64,000 nucleotides of DNA from Anaeromyxobacter oryzisoli (GTDB lineage Bacteria; Myxococcota; Myxococcia; Myxococcales; Anaeromyxobacteraceae), in the NCBI RefSeq assembly GCF_022690765.1, contig NZ_JALCZA010000010.1:43007-107006 (forward strand). Direction: 5' to 3'. Each line of letters begins with the position of its first letter. Position 1 is the stretch's first letter. Positions 36,480-44,804 of this stretch are shown piece after piece. Made by a program: the position numbers and the translations under genes. The notes beneath the pieces are model-generated. The model was not told the origin of the DNA. It did no database searches and worked only from the letters and a program-made list of their open reading frames with translations.

Positions 36480-38051
36480 ATGCAGCTCCCCGACGGGCGC
36501 CACGTCCCCGACCTCCGCCTCGATCCGTCCCGGGTCGAGCGTTGCAGGGCGCTCGCCGACGCGGTCACCGCCCCGGTCCTCGAGCTCGTCCAGCGCCACA
36601 CCACGGTCTCCATCGAGCGCACCGTCCTGCGCCTCTACGGGATGGACGACGCGGACGCGTCGGGCGTCCCGCTCGTGAACCGGGCCGTGGACGCCCTGCA
36701 GGCACGGGGGCTGCTCGATCGCGGCGCGGCGTACTGGCGGGGCTACGTGCTGCGCGGCGGCCCCGCGGAGCCCGCGGCCGTCGTCGAGCGGCTCGCCGCG
36801 CTGCCGCCGCACCCGGCGCCGCTCGCGGAGGCGGAGGAGCGGGAGCTGCGGGCGGACCTCCGCCGCGAGGCGCGGGCGAGGGTGGACGCGCTGCTCGACC
36901 GGGTGAGGCGGCGCAACGCGCTCCGCGACGAGCTCGGGGTGGGCGCGTCGCCGCTGCGGTACGTGATCGTCGCCACCGGGAACATCCACGACGACGTCGA
37001 GCAGGCGCGGGCGGCCGCCCAGGCCGGCGCCGACGTGATCGCGGTGATCCGGTCCACCGCGCAGTCGCTCCTCGACTACGTCCCCCACGGGGCGACGACC
37101 GAGGGCTACGGCGGCACCTACGCGACCCAGGAGAACTTCCGGATCATGCGGGAGGCCCTCGACGACGAGTCGCGACGGCTCCGGCGCTACGTCCACCTCA
37201 CCAACTACTCCTCCGGCCTGTGCATGCCGGAGATCGCGTTCGCGGCGGCGTGGGAGCGGCTCGACATGCTCCTCAACGACGCGATGTACGGGATCCTCTT
37301 CCGCGACATCAACATGAGGCGGACGCTGTGCGACCAGCACTTCTCGCGCCGCGTCTGCGCGCTCGCGGACGTCGTCATCCACACCGGTGAGGACAACTAC
37401 ATCACCACCGCCGACGCGGACGAGGCGGCGCACACGGTCATCGCCTCGCAGTTCGTGAACGAGAGCTTCGCCCACCGCGCCGGGCTCCCCGACCGGCTCG
37501 TCGGCCTCGGCCACGCCTTCGAGATCGACCCGGCGCGCGAGGACACCATCGCCCGCGAGCTCGCCCAGGCGCTCCTCGTCCGCACCCTCTTCCCCGGGGC
37601 GCCGATCAAGTACATGCCCCCCACCAAGCACAAGCAGGGCGACATCTTCTTCAGCCACGCCTACGACGTCATGGCCGACGTGGTCGCCGCCGTGACGGGG
37701 CAGGGCATCCAGCTCCTCGGCATGATGACGGAGGCGATGCACAACCCCTTGCTGATGGACCGCTACGTCGCCCTGAAGACCTCCGCGTACGTCGCCCGCG
37801 CCTGGCGGTCGATGGGCGCCGAGCTCGCCCTCCGCCCCGGCGGGCTGGTCGAGCGCCGCGCGAACGAGACGCTCGCGAAGGCCCTCGCGCTCCTCGAGGA
37901 GGTCGCCGCCGACGGGCTCATGAGGGCGATCGGCGAGGGGCGCTTCGCGGACATCGCGCGGACGGAGGACGGCGGCAAGGGGCTCGCCGGCGTCGTCCCG
38001 CGCGGCCCCGCCTACTTCAACCCGCTGCTCGAGATCATGGAGACCCGATGA
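36480..38051 (+). CDS. kamD: Lysine 5,6-aminomutase alpha subunit
   Basis: 523 residues. The PLP- and B12-dependent enzyme moves the terminal amino group of D-lysine or L-beta-lysine in anaerobic lysine fermentation. The sequence shows the KamD TIM-barrel pattern: RSTAQSLLDYVPHGATTEGYGG, TQENFRIMREALD, HLTNYSSGLCMPEIA, YGILFRDINMRRT, and KYMPPTKHKQGDIF. It has the usual length. It opens a five-gene run kamD-lipoprotein-kamE-kal-kce, with its stop overlapping the lipoprotein start (ATGA). It begins 54 bp after mtaB. Confidence 0.92.
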   Translation: MQLPDGRHVPDLRLDPSRVERCRALADAVTAPVLELVQRHTTVSIERTVLRLYGMDDADASGVPLVNRAVDALQARGLLDRGAAYWRGYVLRGGPAEPAAVVERLAALPPHPAPLAEAEERELRADLRREARARVDALLDRVRRRNALRDELGVGASPLRYVIVATGNIHDDVEQARAAAQAGADVIAVIRSTAQSLLDYVPHGATTEGYGGTYATQENFRIMREALDDESRRLRRYVHLTNYSSGLCMPEIAFAAAWERLDMLLNDAMYGILFRDINMRRTLCDQHFSRRVCALADVVIHTGEDNYITTADADEAAHTVIASQFVNESFAHRAGLPDRLVGLGHAFEIDPAREDTIARELAQALLVRTLFPGAPIKYMPPTKHKQGDIFFSHAYDVMADVVAAVTGQGIQLLGMMTEAMHNPLLMDRYVALKTSAYVARAWRSMGAELALRPGGLVERRANETLAKALALLEEVAADGLMRAIGEGRFADIARTEDGGKGLAGVVPRGPAYFNPLLEIMETR

Positions 38052-38578
38052 CCCGCTCCCGCTTCACCCTCGCCGCCGCGGCCGCCGCGGTGGCGCTCTC
38101 CGGCTGCGCCGGCCTCCGGCAGGCGTTCGAGCCGGCGCCGCAGGGGCGCCCCTCCGGCCGGGACGGCTGGCTCGTCTACACCATCGGCGAGCTCCGGTTC
38201 GAGGCGCCGGTGCGGTGGGCGCCCACCGGCCGGCGGACCCACGTGACGCTCGAGTCGCCCGAGTCGAACGCGCGGCTCGAGGTCTCCGTCTCGGAGACGC
38301 GGTACCCGGACCAGAAGGCGTGCCTCGCCGCCGGCGCGGAGGTGCTCGGGAAGGCGAGCCACCTCGAGCGGGTCCGGCGCCACGCCACCACCTTCGCGGG
38401 CGCCCGCGCCGAGACGCTCGAGGGCGACGCGGGCGGCTGGCACGTCTGGGCGTGGGCGGCCTGCGACGGCGGCACGCAGTACCAGGTGTTCTTCACCGCG
38501 CAGACGCCGGCGCCGCCGCCGGTGATCGAGGCGCACCGCACGCTCGTGTCGAGCGCGCGCATCGGAGGCCAGGTGTAG
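38048..38578 (+). CDS. Lipoprotein of unknown function inside the lysine-fermentation operon
   Basis: 176 residues. Signal peptide [20 protein letters not shown] with a lipobox LSGC and lipidation Cys at residue 20; the next residue is Ala, so outer-membrane sorting is possible. The mature part is a single small beta-rich domain ([17 protein letters not shown]...) of a kind often found in myxobacterial lipoproteins; no enzyme motif is visible. It overlaps kamD by 4 bp and is followed 2 bp later by kamE, so it is translated with the aminomutase. Why an envelope protein sits between two subunits of a cytoplasmic enzyme is unexplained. Confidence 0.8.
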   Translation: MTRSRFTLAAAAAAVALSGCAGLRQAFEPAPQGRPSGRDGWLVYTIGELRFEAPVRWAPTGRRTHVTLESPESNARLEVSVSETRYPDQKACLAAGAEVLGKASHLERVRRHATTFAGARAETLEGDAGGWHVWAWAACDGGTQYQVFFTAQTPAPPPVIEAHRTLVSSARIGGQV

Positions 38579-38580
38579 CC

Positions 38581-39345
38581 GTGACCGTCGGGGGGGAGCC
38601 GGGGCAGGTGGTGCGGCCGTACGGAGACCGGCGCGACGACGGCGTCGTGCAGCTCTCGTTCGTGCTGCCGGTCCCCGCCGACGAGCGCGCGCGCGCGGCC
38701 GCCGCCGAGGTCGCGCGGCGGATGGGCCTGGAGCAGGTCCAGATCGCGGCGATGGAGCCGGCGGCGGACCGGTACACGTTCTTCGTCGTCTACGGGCGCA
38801 CCTCCGCGGCGGTGGACTACGGCGCGTTGCAGGTGGCGGAGCGCCCGGTCCGCCGGAAGGGCTTCGACGAGCTGAACGCGCTCGCCCTCCGCGAGGTGGG
38901 GCGCCGGATCGTGGTGCTCGGCGCGTGCACCGGATCGGACGCGCACGCGGTCGGGATCGACGCGATCATGAACATGAAGGGCTTCGCGGGGGATCCCGGG
39001 CTCGAGCGCTATCCCTGCCTCGACGCCCGGAACCTCGGCGCGCAGGTCGAGAACGCCGCGCTCGCGCGGCTCTGCGCCGAGCGGCGAGCGGACGCGGTGC
39101 TGGTCTCGCAAGTCGTGACCCAGCGCGACGTGCACAAGGAGAACGCCCGGCGCCTCGTCGAGGAGCTCGAGCGGCTCGGGATCCGGAAGGAGATCACCGC
39201 GATCCTGGGCGGCCCCCGGATCGACCACCGGCTCGCGCTCGAGCTCGGCTACGACGCGGGCTTCGGGCCGGGGACGCGCCCGTCGGAGGTCGCCACGTTC
39301 ATCGTGGGCGCGGTGCTGCGGCGGATGGGGAAGGAGCTGCACTGA
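38581..39345 (+). CDS. kamE: Lysine 5,6-aminomutase beta subunit
   Basis: 254 residues from a GTG at 38581. B12-binding subunit with the base-on-His motif D120-x-H122-x-x-G125 in SDAHAVGID, and the PLP Lys at 133 (eleven residues after the His, as in the characterised enzyme) in NMKGFAG. The N-terminal dimerisation part carries FVLPVPAD. The second half holds the Rossmann-like cobalamin domain ([19 protein letters not shown]). The stop overlaps the kal ATG (TGATG at 39343-39347). Pairs with kamD. Confidence 0.93.
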   Translation: MTVGGEPGQVVRPYGDRRDDGVVQLSFVLPVPADERARAAAAEVARRMGLEQVQIAAMEPAADRYTFFVVYGRTSAAVDYGALQVAERPVRRKGFDELNALALREVGRRIVVLGACTGSDAHAVGIDAIMNMKGFAGDPGLERYPCLDARNLGAQVENAALARLCAERRADAVLVSQVVTQRDVHKENARRLVEELERLGIRKEITAILGGPRIDHRLALELGYDAGFGPGTRPSEVATFIVGAVLRRMGKELH

Positions 39346-39830
39346 TGGCGCCGCTCCCGCTGCGCGCGAGGCTTCGCCTCCGGATGTCGCAGGCTGACGC
39401 GCACTACGGCGGCGACCTCGTGGACGGCGCCCGGCTGCTGGCGCTCTTCGGCGATCTGGCGACCGAGCTGCTCGTGCGTCACGACGGCGACGAGGGGCTC
39501 TTCCGGGCGTACGACGCGGTCGAGTTCCTCGCGCCGGTGCACGCGGGGGACTTCCTCGAGGCGGAGGGGGAGCTCGTCGGGGTCGGGGCGACCTCGCGCG
39601 CGATGCGGTTCGAGGCGCGGAAGGTCATCGCCTCCCGCCGCGATCTCTCCAGCTCGGCCGCCGAGGTCCTCTCGACGCCGGTGGTCGTGTGCCGCGCCAC
39701 CGGGACCTGCGTGGTCCCGCGGGAGCAGCAGCGGCGCCCGGCGCCTCCCCGGCCCCGCGGCGCGAAGCGCGCGCCGCCGCGCCCGAAGCCGCCGGCGCGG
39801 CGCCGAGGTGTGGCATGGCCGAGCCGGTGA
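39345..39830 (+). CDS. kal: 3-aminobutyryl-CoA ammonia-lyase (hotdog fold) with basic tail
   Basis: 161 residues. In lysine fermentation Kal removes ammonia from L-3-aminobutyryl-CoA to give crotonyl-CoA. Hotdog core with [38 protein letters not shown] and [18 protein letters not shown]. It ends at about residue 128; the remaining about 33 residues are Pro/Arg/Lys-rich ([16 protein letters not shown]), not typical of the family. The last 16 bp overlap kce. The tail may be a real extension or a frame-carrying relic between core and stop. Confidence 0.87.
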   Translation: MAPLPLRARLRLRMSQADAHYGGDLVDGARLLALFGDLATELLVRHDGDEGLFRAYDAVEFLAPVHAGDFLEAEGELVGVGATSRAMRFEARKVIASRRDLSSSAAEVLSTPVVVCRATGTCVVPREQQRRPAPPRPRGAKRAPPRPKPPARRRGVAWPSR

Positions 39831-40633
39831 TCGTCACCGCGGCGGTGGTCGGCGCGGAGGTCACCCGCGCCCAGAACCCGGCGGTGCCCTACACGCCGGA
39901 GGAGATCGCGCGCGCGGCGGTGGACGCCTGGCGCGCCGGCGCGGCGGTGGTCCACCTCCACGCGCGGTGGCCCGACGGGCGGCCGTCCCAGGAGGCGGCG
40001 CACTTCCGCGAGCTCATCGACCGGATCCGGGGCGCCGGGTCCGACGCGGTGATCCAGTGCTCCACCGGCGGCGCGCTGGGCATGTCGCTCGACGAGCGGC
40101 TCGGGGCGCTCGTCCCGGGCGCCGAGATGGGCACGCTCAACCTGGGCACGATGAACTTCGGCGACGGCGTGTTCGTGAACACCCGCCCCGACATCGTGCG
40201 CGTGGCGGCGCGGCTCCGCGAGCGGCGGCTCGTGCCGGAGTGCGAGGTGTACGACGCCGGGATGCTCGACACGCTCCGCTGGCTCCTCGAGCGCGGTCAC
40301 CTCGGCGCGCCCTACCACGTGCAGCTCGTGCTCGGCGTGCCAGGCGGGATGTCCGCGACCGAGCGGAACCTCCGCTTCCTCGTGGAGGGGCTGCCGCAGC
40401 CCGCCCGCTGGTCGGTCGCGGGCGTCGGCCGCTTCCAGCTCCCCATGGCGGAGCTCGCGCTCCGGCTCGGCGGTCACGTGCGCGTGGGGCTCGAGGACAA
40501 CGTGTTCGTGGCGAAGGGCGTCCTGGCGCGCGGCTCGGACGAGCTCGTGTCACGCACCGTCGAGCTCGCCCTGCGCGCGGGGCGGGCGCCGGCGCGGCCG
40601 CACGACGCGCGGCGGCTCCTCGGGATCGCCTGA
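39815..40633 (+). CDS. kce: 3-keto-5-aminohexanoate cleavage enzyme (BKACE family)
   Basis: 272 residues from the ATG at 39815, overlapping kal. Cleaves 3-keto-5-aminohexanoate with acetyl-CoA to acetoacetate and 3-aminobutyryl-CoA. Zinc-binding pair H47-x-H49 in [39 protein letters not shown], and the substrate region [14 protein letters not shown]. Immediately after the lyase that consumes its product, it closes the operon. The mutase kamA (lysine 2,3-aminomutase) and kdd (3,5-diaminohexanoate dehydrogenase), needed for the whole pathway, are not in this window. Confidence 0.92.
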   Translation: MAEPVIVTAAVVGAEVTRAQNPAVPYTPEEIARAAVDAWRAGAAVVHLHARWPDGRPSQEAAHFRELIDRIRGAGSDAVIQCSTGGALGMSLDERLGALVPGAEMGTLNLGTMNFGDGVFVNTRPDIVRVAARLRERRLVPECEVYDAGMLDTLRWLLERGHLGAPYHVQLVLGVPGGMSATERNLRFLVEGLPQPARWSVAGVGRFQLPMAELALRLGGHVRVGLEDNVFVAKGVLARGSDELVSRTVELALRAGRAPARPHDARRLLGIA

Positions 40634-40730
40634 GCCGCAGGCAGCGCGGCCTCCTGTCCCGGCTTCCCGCGGCTTGACGGGCCCCGAGCGGGACGAGTAG
40701 GTTCCCGCCCATCTTCGGGGACCCGCAGCC

Positions 40731-41003
40731 ATGACCAAGGCCGAGCTGATCGAGAAGGTCCAGCGTGAGCACTCCGCGCTCTCGAAGCGGCAGCTCGCGC
40801 TCGTGGTGGACGCCGTGTTCGAGAACCTCGCGAAGGGCATCCGCAAGGACAAGCGCTTCTCGATGCCGGGCTTCGGCACCTTCGTCGTGAAGCGTCGGGC
40901 GGGGCGGGTGGGGCGCGATCCCCGGACCGGCGCCGAGATCCAGATCGCGCCCACGAAGACGGTGGGCTTCAAGCCGGCGCCCGAGCTCAAGAAGGCGCTG
41001 TAG
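40731..41003 (+). CDS. HU/IHF-family DNA-binding protein
   Basis: 90 residues, the normal HU length. Starts MTKAELIEKVQREHSALSKR, with the beta-arm region PGFGTFVVKRRAGRVGRDPRTGAEI including the GF-x-F and GRNP-like turn (GRDPRTG). A nucleoid-associated protein; homodimer or heterodimer not predictable. It lies 97 bp after kce and is followed 7 bp later by the PilZ gene, so HU and PilZ are probably cotranscribed. Confidence 0.92.
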   Translation: MTKAELIEKVQREHSALSKRQLALVVDAVFENLAKGIRKDKRFSMPGFGTFVVKRRAGRVGRDPRTGAEIQIAPTKTVGFKPAPELKKAL

Positions 41004-41010
41004 GAGACGC

Positions 41011-41496
41011 ATGAGCCTGGCCGAGTGGCTCGAGACCTTCCGGCAGATGCACGAGCGCTTCCGGCGCGGGCAGCTCTCGCCGCGCGACGAGGCGATCTAC
41101 CGCGCCGGGCGCGACGAGCTCGCCCGCGCCCTCCTCGCGGCGCAGCGGGTCACGCTCAAGCCGGGCGAGCTCCCGCGGCAGGCGCTCCGAGTCGCCCGCG
41201 CGCTCCAGGTCGATCTCGACCTGATCACCTCGAGCGCGCGCGCCATCACGATCGACCTGTCCACCGGCGGCTTCTCCTGCCTGCTCGCGAAGGCGCCGCC
41301 CCACGACGACCAGGTGAAGTTCGTCCTCCGGATCCCGGCCTCGGCGCCGCTCGCCGGGAGCTGCCGCGTCACCGACGTGAAGCCGCTCACCGGCAACGTG
41401 CGCGTCGCGTTCCGGTTCGAGGGGCTCGAGGACGCGGACCGGGATCGGCTCGAGACGTTCGTCTTCGACACGGTCCTGAGCCAGCTCGCCGGCTGA
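41011..41496 (+). CDS. PilZ-domain protein
   Basis: 161 residues. An N-terminal helical part (1-about 55) is followed by a PilZ-like barrel. The c-di-GMP signature is imperfect: in place of RxxxR a stretch RQALRVARALQVDLDLI is seen, then the (D/N)xSxxG motif appears as DLSTGGFSC. The rest continues as the barrel with PLTGNVRVAFRFEGL. It probably binds c-di-GMP or a related partner; the weak RxxxR leaves that open. Cotranscribed with HU. Confidence 0.7.
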   Translation: MSLAEWLETFRQMHERFRRGQLSPRDEAIYRAGRDELARALLAAQRVTLKPGELPRQALRVARALQVDLDLITSSARAITIDLSTGGFSCLLAKAPPHDDQVKFVLRIPASAPLAGSCRVTDVKPLTGNVRVAFRFEGLEDADRDRLETFVFDTVLSQLAG

Positions 41497-41572
41497 GCGC
41501 GGCGAGCGGTCCCGCGTCCGCGCGGGGCCCGCGGCGCGGGACTGCCAGGAACCTGTTTCGTCGCGCGCCCTG

Positions 41573-41930
41573 CGCCCTTCGACTCCGCGCCGCGCCCGTG
41601 GCGCGGCGCTACGCTCAGGGCGAACGGGGGACACGAGAGCATGCGGGGCCCGGCCAGGTCCCCCGGGGCCGGTACCGCTCGCCCTTCGACGTCGGGGCGT
41701 GGCGCGGCGCTACGCTCGGGGCGAACGGGGGACACGAGAGCATGCGGGGCCCGGCCAGGTCCCCCGGGGCCGGTACCGCTCCCCCTTCGACTTCGGGGCG
41801 TGGCGCGGCGCTACGCTCAGGGCGAACGGGGGACACGAGAGCATGCGGGGCCCGGCCAGGTCCCCCGGGGCCGGTACCGCTCGCCCTTCGACGTCGGGCC
41901 GCTGCGCGGCCCTACGCTCAGGGCGAGCGG
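41573..41930. repeat. 101-bp tandem array with REP palindromes (3 full units and a fourth palindrome)
   Basis: The box CTACGCTCAGGGCGAACGG recurs with exact 101-bp spacing (its ACGCTC starts at 41611, 41712, 41813, 41914). Each box is the right arm of a palindrome whose left arm is CGCCCTTCGAC (41573, 41680, 41781, 41882). Between palindromes lies a near-identical spacer with GGACACGAGAGCATGCGG and GGTCCCCCGGGGCC. It accounts for most of the 467-bp gap between PilZ and the porin-like gene. No cas genes or unique spacers: not CRISPR. A further copy of the palindrome is at 59981-60030. Confidence 0.9.
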
Positions 41931-41963
41931 ATCGGGGAGTCGTGCAGTTGCTCCGACAGGCTC

Positions 41964-42758
41964 CTAGGGCGTCTTCGTCTTCGGCGTCGCGAAGTCCACG
42001 TCCACGTCGAGCTGGACCGACCACATGAGATTCGTGTTCGCCATCGGGTTCGCCTTGTAGAGATCCCGGTCGAGCAGGTAGACCGGCCCGGTGAGGACGT
42101 CGATGCTCGGCGTGAAGTAGAGGCCGATGCCGCCGCCCACCGCGCCGAACCAGTTCTTCCCGGTCGAGACGTCGGCCAGGAAGACGATCTTGTCGAGGCC
42201 GGGCTTGCCGATCTTGACGTCGGGGCTGACCCAACTCGCCATGAAGCCGGCGCGGTTCACCTTGCCGTCGCTGCCGGTCCAGAGCACCTTGCTGCCCGCG
42301 CCGTAGTAGCCGCCGACCGCCACGCTCCCGATCACCGGCAGGGTCTTCCCCACGGAGAGGTGGAGCAGGTCGTAGTCCGAGATGTCCTTCTTGAAGCCGG
42401 CGTTCGCGATGCCGAAGGACACGCCGGGCTGCCAGGCGCCGAAGGCGTTCTCCGGGAGCGTGAGCTTCCCGTTCACCTGGAGGACGTCCGTCGAGCGGAG
42501 CGAGAGGGTCGGGTAGAACAGGTCCACGCCGATCTCGCCCTGCAGCTTCTCGAAGGGCAGCACGCCGATGGTGAGGCCGTACGTGTTCTGCAGCAGCCCC
42601 TTCTCGGCGACGTAGGTGTCGTAGGTGAGGTGCGGCAGCAGGTACGGCTGCGTGTACGTCGTCTCGGGCGTCCAGAACGTGGTGGACGGGGTCGCGTGCG
42701 CGGCGGTCGCCGTCGTGAGCAGGGCGGCGAGGAGCGCCGCCTCGAGTGCCTTCTTCAT
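41964..42758 (-). CDS. Outer-membrane-type protein, unknown function, next to amt
   Basis: 264 residues from the ATG at 42758, with AAGGAG upstream. Signal peptide MKKALEAALLAALLTTATAAHA. The mature protein is beta-rich with alternating hydrophobic residues and aromatic girdles (TYTQPYLLPHLTYDTY, GAGSKVLWTG, SVAVGGYYGAG) and ends in DVDVDFATPKTKTP rather than a terminal aromatic, so barrel assembly is not certain. No family recognised. The longer open frame upstream has a low-complexity start and is rejected. It is preceded by a sigma-54-like site matching that of amt (42836-42851) and follows amt on the same strand after 313 bp, suggesting a role in nitrogen supply. Confidence 0.75.
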   Translation of the reverse strand: MKKALEAALLAALLTTATAAHATPSTTFWTPETTYTQPYLLPHLTYDTYVAEKGLLQNTYGLTIGVLPFEKLQGEIGVDLFYPTLSLRSTDVLQVNGKLTLPENAFGAWQPGVSFGIANAGFKKDISDYDLLHLSVGKTLPVIGSVAVGGYYGAGSKVLWTGSDGKVNRAGFMASWVSPDVKIGKPGLDKIVFLADVSTGKNWFGAVGGGIGLYFTPSIDVLTGPVYLLDRDLYKANPMANTNLMWSVQLDVDVDFATPKTKTP

Positions 42759-42835
42759 CTGGAAGTGCTCCTTCGTGAGCGGGTCGGGTGCATCCGGGAA
42801 TGCTGCGGGGTGCGTCGCTGTTCCCCCGCTCCCTG

Positions 42836-42851
42836 TGCAGCGGCCGTGCCG
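42836..42851 (-). promoter_or_regulatory. Candidate sigma-54 promoter for the outer-membrane-type gene
   Basis: On the minus strand CGGCACGGCCGCTGCA matches the -24/-12 consensus TGGCACGnnnnTTGCW with GG and GC 10 nt apart. Predicted start of transcription lies near 42825, about 65 nt before the ATG at 42758. Nearly the same site precedes amt. The region is otherwise empty between 42759 and 43011. Confidence 0.5.
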
Positions 42852-43011
42852 CTGCCCCGGCGCGCCGCTCTCCGGCCCTGCGCGCCCCCGGGACGGGGGT
42901 TTGCGAGCGTCGGAGGCCTCGCCGCGCGCCTGGGCTGCGCCGCGCGCGGGCAAGGACCTGACCGCCGCGCGTGCAACCGGGCCCGGACGCGACGAGGCCC
43001 GGATACGACGA

Positions 43012-43041
43012 GGCCCGCCCCGGCGTGTGCCGGAGCGGGCC
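43012..43041 (-). terminator. GC-rich hairpin after amt
   Basis: GGCCCGCCCCGG (43012-43023) and CCGGAGCGGGCC (43030-43041) pair with one wobble on one strand around a 6-nt loop. It lies 30 bp after the amt stop on the minus strand and before the porin-like gene. No T-run, so terminator strength is uncertain. Confidence 0.5.
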
Positions 43042-43071
43042 TCGGTGCGTCCTCGACGCGGCCTACGTTCG

Positions 43072-44433
43072 CTACGCGGGCGAGTGCTTGGCCTGCGGCG
43101 CCGCGGCGAGCGACTCGACCGGCGTCGGCGCCGCGCCGAAGGAGGACTCGTCCGCGGTGATGTACGCGCGCTCGCCGGCCTCGGACTGGTCGAGCCCGCT
43201 CCACTCGTCCTGCTCGTCCACGCGGAGCGGCGTGATGGCGCCGACGAGCTTCAGCAGGCCGAACGAGAGGACGCCGGAGAACGCCATCGTGGCGGCGAGG
43301 CCGAGCGCCTGCTTCGCGAGGAGGAGCAGGCTCCCGTCGGCGCCGGCCGGGTTCACCGCCTTCGAGGCGAGGAGCCCGGTCAGGAGGGCGCCGAACGTCG
43401 CCGCGACGCCGTGGACCGCGAACACGTCGAGCGCGTCGTCCAGGCCGAGCCGGGGCCGGATCCGCACGGCCGCGAAGGAGGCGAGGGCGGCCGCCCCGCC
43501 GAGGACGAGGCTCGCGGACGGCTTCACGAAGCCGGCCGCCGGCGTGATCGCGACCATCCCCGCGACGGCGCCGGAGGCGAGGCCGACCCCGGAGATCTTC
43601 CCGTGCAGGACGAGCTCGGCGAGGCCCCACGCCGCCGCCGCGGCCGCGGGCGCGAAGAAGGTGTTCACGAAGGCGGTGCTCGCGAGGGCGTTCGCGCCGA
43701 GGGCGCTGCCGCCGTTGAAGCCCAGCCACCCGAACCAGAGGAGCCCCATCCCGAGGATCGCGAAGGGGACGTTGTGCGGGAGGACGGTCGGGGTGCGGAG
43801 GCCGCGGCGCCGGCCGAGGACGATCGCCGCGACCAGGGCGGCGGTCGCCGCGTTGACGTGCACCACCGTGCCGCCCGCGAAGTCCAGGACGCCGAGGTTG
43901 CGCAGCCACCCCCCGGGCGCCCAGACCCAGTGCGCGACCGGCGCGTACACGACGAGGCTCCACAGCGCGACGAAGAGCACGTAGGCCTTCATCCGCATGC
44001 GCTCGACGACCGCGCCGGAGATGAGCGCGGGCGTGATCACCGCGAACATCGCCTGGAAGAGCATGAACGCCGAGTGCGGGACGGTCGCGGCGAGCGAGGG
44101 CTCCGGCGCGTCGCCCACCCCGGCCAGGCCCGCCCAGGAGAGCCCGCCGAGCACCCGGTCGAGGGGGCCGGCGCCGGGCGAGAACGCCACGCTGTAGCCG
44201 ACGAGCGCCCAGAGCACCCCGACGATCGCCATGCAGACGATCGACAGGTTCATCGTGTGGACCGCGTTCTTCGAGCGGACCAGGCCGCCGTAGAAGAACG
44301 CCAGCCCCGGCGTCATCAGCATCACGAGGCCGGCGCTCACGAGGAGGAGCGCGGTGTCGCCCGTGTCGATCTTCTCGCTGGCGTGCGCGAGGGCGGGCGC
44401 CGCGGCGAGCAGCAGGAACGAGAGCTTCTTCAC
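43072..44433 (-). CDS. amt: Ammonium transporter, Amt family
   Basis: 453 residues from a GTG at 44433 behind GGAGG. Cleavable signal sequence VKKLSFLLLAAAPALAHA, then 11 membrane helices. Family signatures: SAGLVMLMTPGLAFFYGGLVRSKN, WFGWLGFNGGSALGAN (aromatic and His pore region), DFAGGTVVHVNAATAAL and DDALDVFAVHGVAATFGALLTG. The C-terminal tail after the last helix is about 45 residues. Imports ammonium as NH3/NH4+. It is normally paired with the PII protein glnK, which is absent here; the neighbour is an outer-membrane-type protein. A sigma-54-like site precedes it, consistent with nitrogen control. Confidence 0.95.
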   Translation of the reverse strand: MKKLSFLLLAAAPALAHASEKIDTGDTALLLVSAGLVMLMTPGLAFFYGGLVRSKNAVHTMNLSIVCMAIVGVLWALVGYSVAFSPGAGPLDRVLGGLSWAGLAGVGDAPEPSLAATVPHSAFMLFQAMFAVITPALISGAVVERMRMKAYVLFVALWSLVVYAPVAHWVWAPGGWLRNLGVLDFAGGTVVHVNAATAALVAAIVLGRRRGLRTPTVLPHNVPFAILGMGLLWFGWLGFNGGSALGANALASTAFVNTFFAPAAAAAAWGLAELVLHGKISGVGLASGAVAGMVAITPAAGFVKPSASLVLGGAAALASFAAVRIRPRLGLDDALDVFAVHGVAATFGALLTGLLASKAVNPAGADGSLLLLAKQALGLAATMAFSGVLSFGLLKLVGAITPLRVDEQDEWSGLDQSEAGERAYITADESSFGAAPTPVESLAAAPQAKHSPA

Positions 44434-44476
44434 TTGGCCTCCGGGAGGGCGGGGTTGCTGCGGTGCCGGGCTCCCG

Positions 44477-44492
44477 TGCAGCGAGCGTGCCG
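44477..44492 (-). promoter_or_regulatory. Candidate sigma-54 promoter for amt
   Basis: On the minus strand CGGCACGCTCGCTGCA fits TGGCACGnnnnTTGCW with GG/GC 10 nt apart. Predicted transcription start near 44466, some 33 nt before the GTG. It matches the site at 42836-42851 in 13 of 16 positions. The remaining upstream region to 44804 shows only the hairpin at 44565 and no gene. Confidence 0.55.
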
Positions 44493-44564
44493 GGCAGGCG
44501 GAATCCCGGTCCCCGTGCAATTTCAACGTCCGGTTCCGGACGAGCCGCCGGCGTCTGCCCGGCG

Positions 44565-44586
44565 ACGCAGCAGTACGCTGCTGCGT
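44565..44586 (-). terminator. Perfect hairpin between the TPR-like gene and amt
   Basis: ACGCAGCAG (44565-44573) pairs with CTGCTGCGT (44578-44586) around TACG. It lies between the stop of the gene at 44805 and the amt promoter, on the path of minus-strand transcription, so it may terminate the TPR-like mRNA. No T-run follows. The rest of 44434-44804 (371 bp) carries no gene. Confidence 0.4.
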
Positions 44587-44804
44587 GTGCAGGCATCGAA
44601 CCCGGGTGGGGGAGGCGGGGCGAGCCGCGTTTTCCGGCGCGCAGCCCGGAAACCGGGCGAGGAGCAGAGCGGGCGCCTGGGCGCCGCGAGGGCGATCGGC
44701 CCGGCGGAACGACGGTCATCCCGTCGCCGCGAGGTTCGCCCTCGAGCCCTGGTCAGCGTCCGTCGGCGTCCTTCAGGCGGGCGCGTGGCCGCCGTGCCGC
44801 GCCA

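Noticed and set aside
41573..41930. CRISPR array
   Set aside because: The 101-bp period, near-identical spacers and lack of cas genes do not fit; it is a tandem repeat with REP palindromes.
41615..42028. Several overlapping frames inside the 101-bp repeats on both strands
   Set aside because: They repeat the same peptide once per unit, as expected when a repeat length is not divisible by 3 and lacks stops; no coding evidence.
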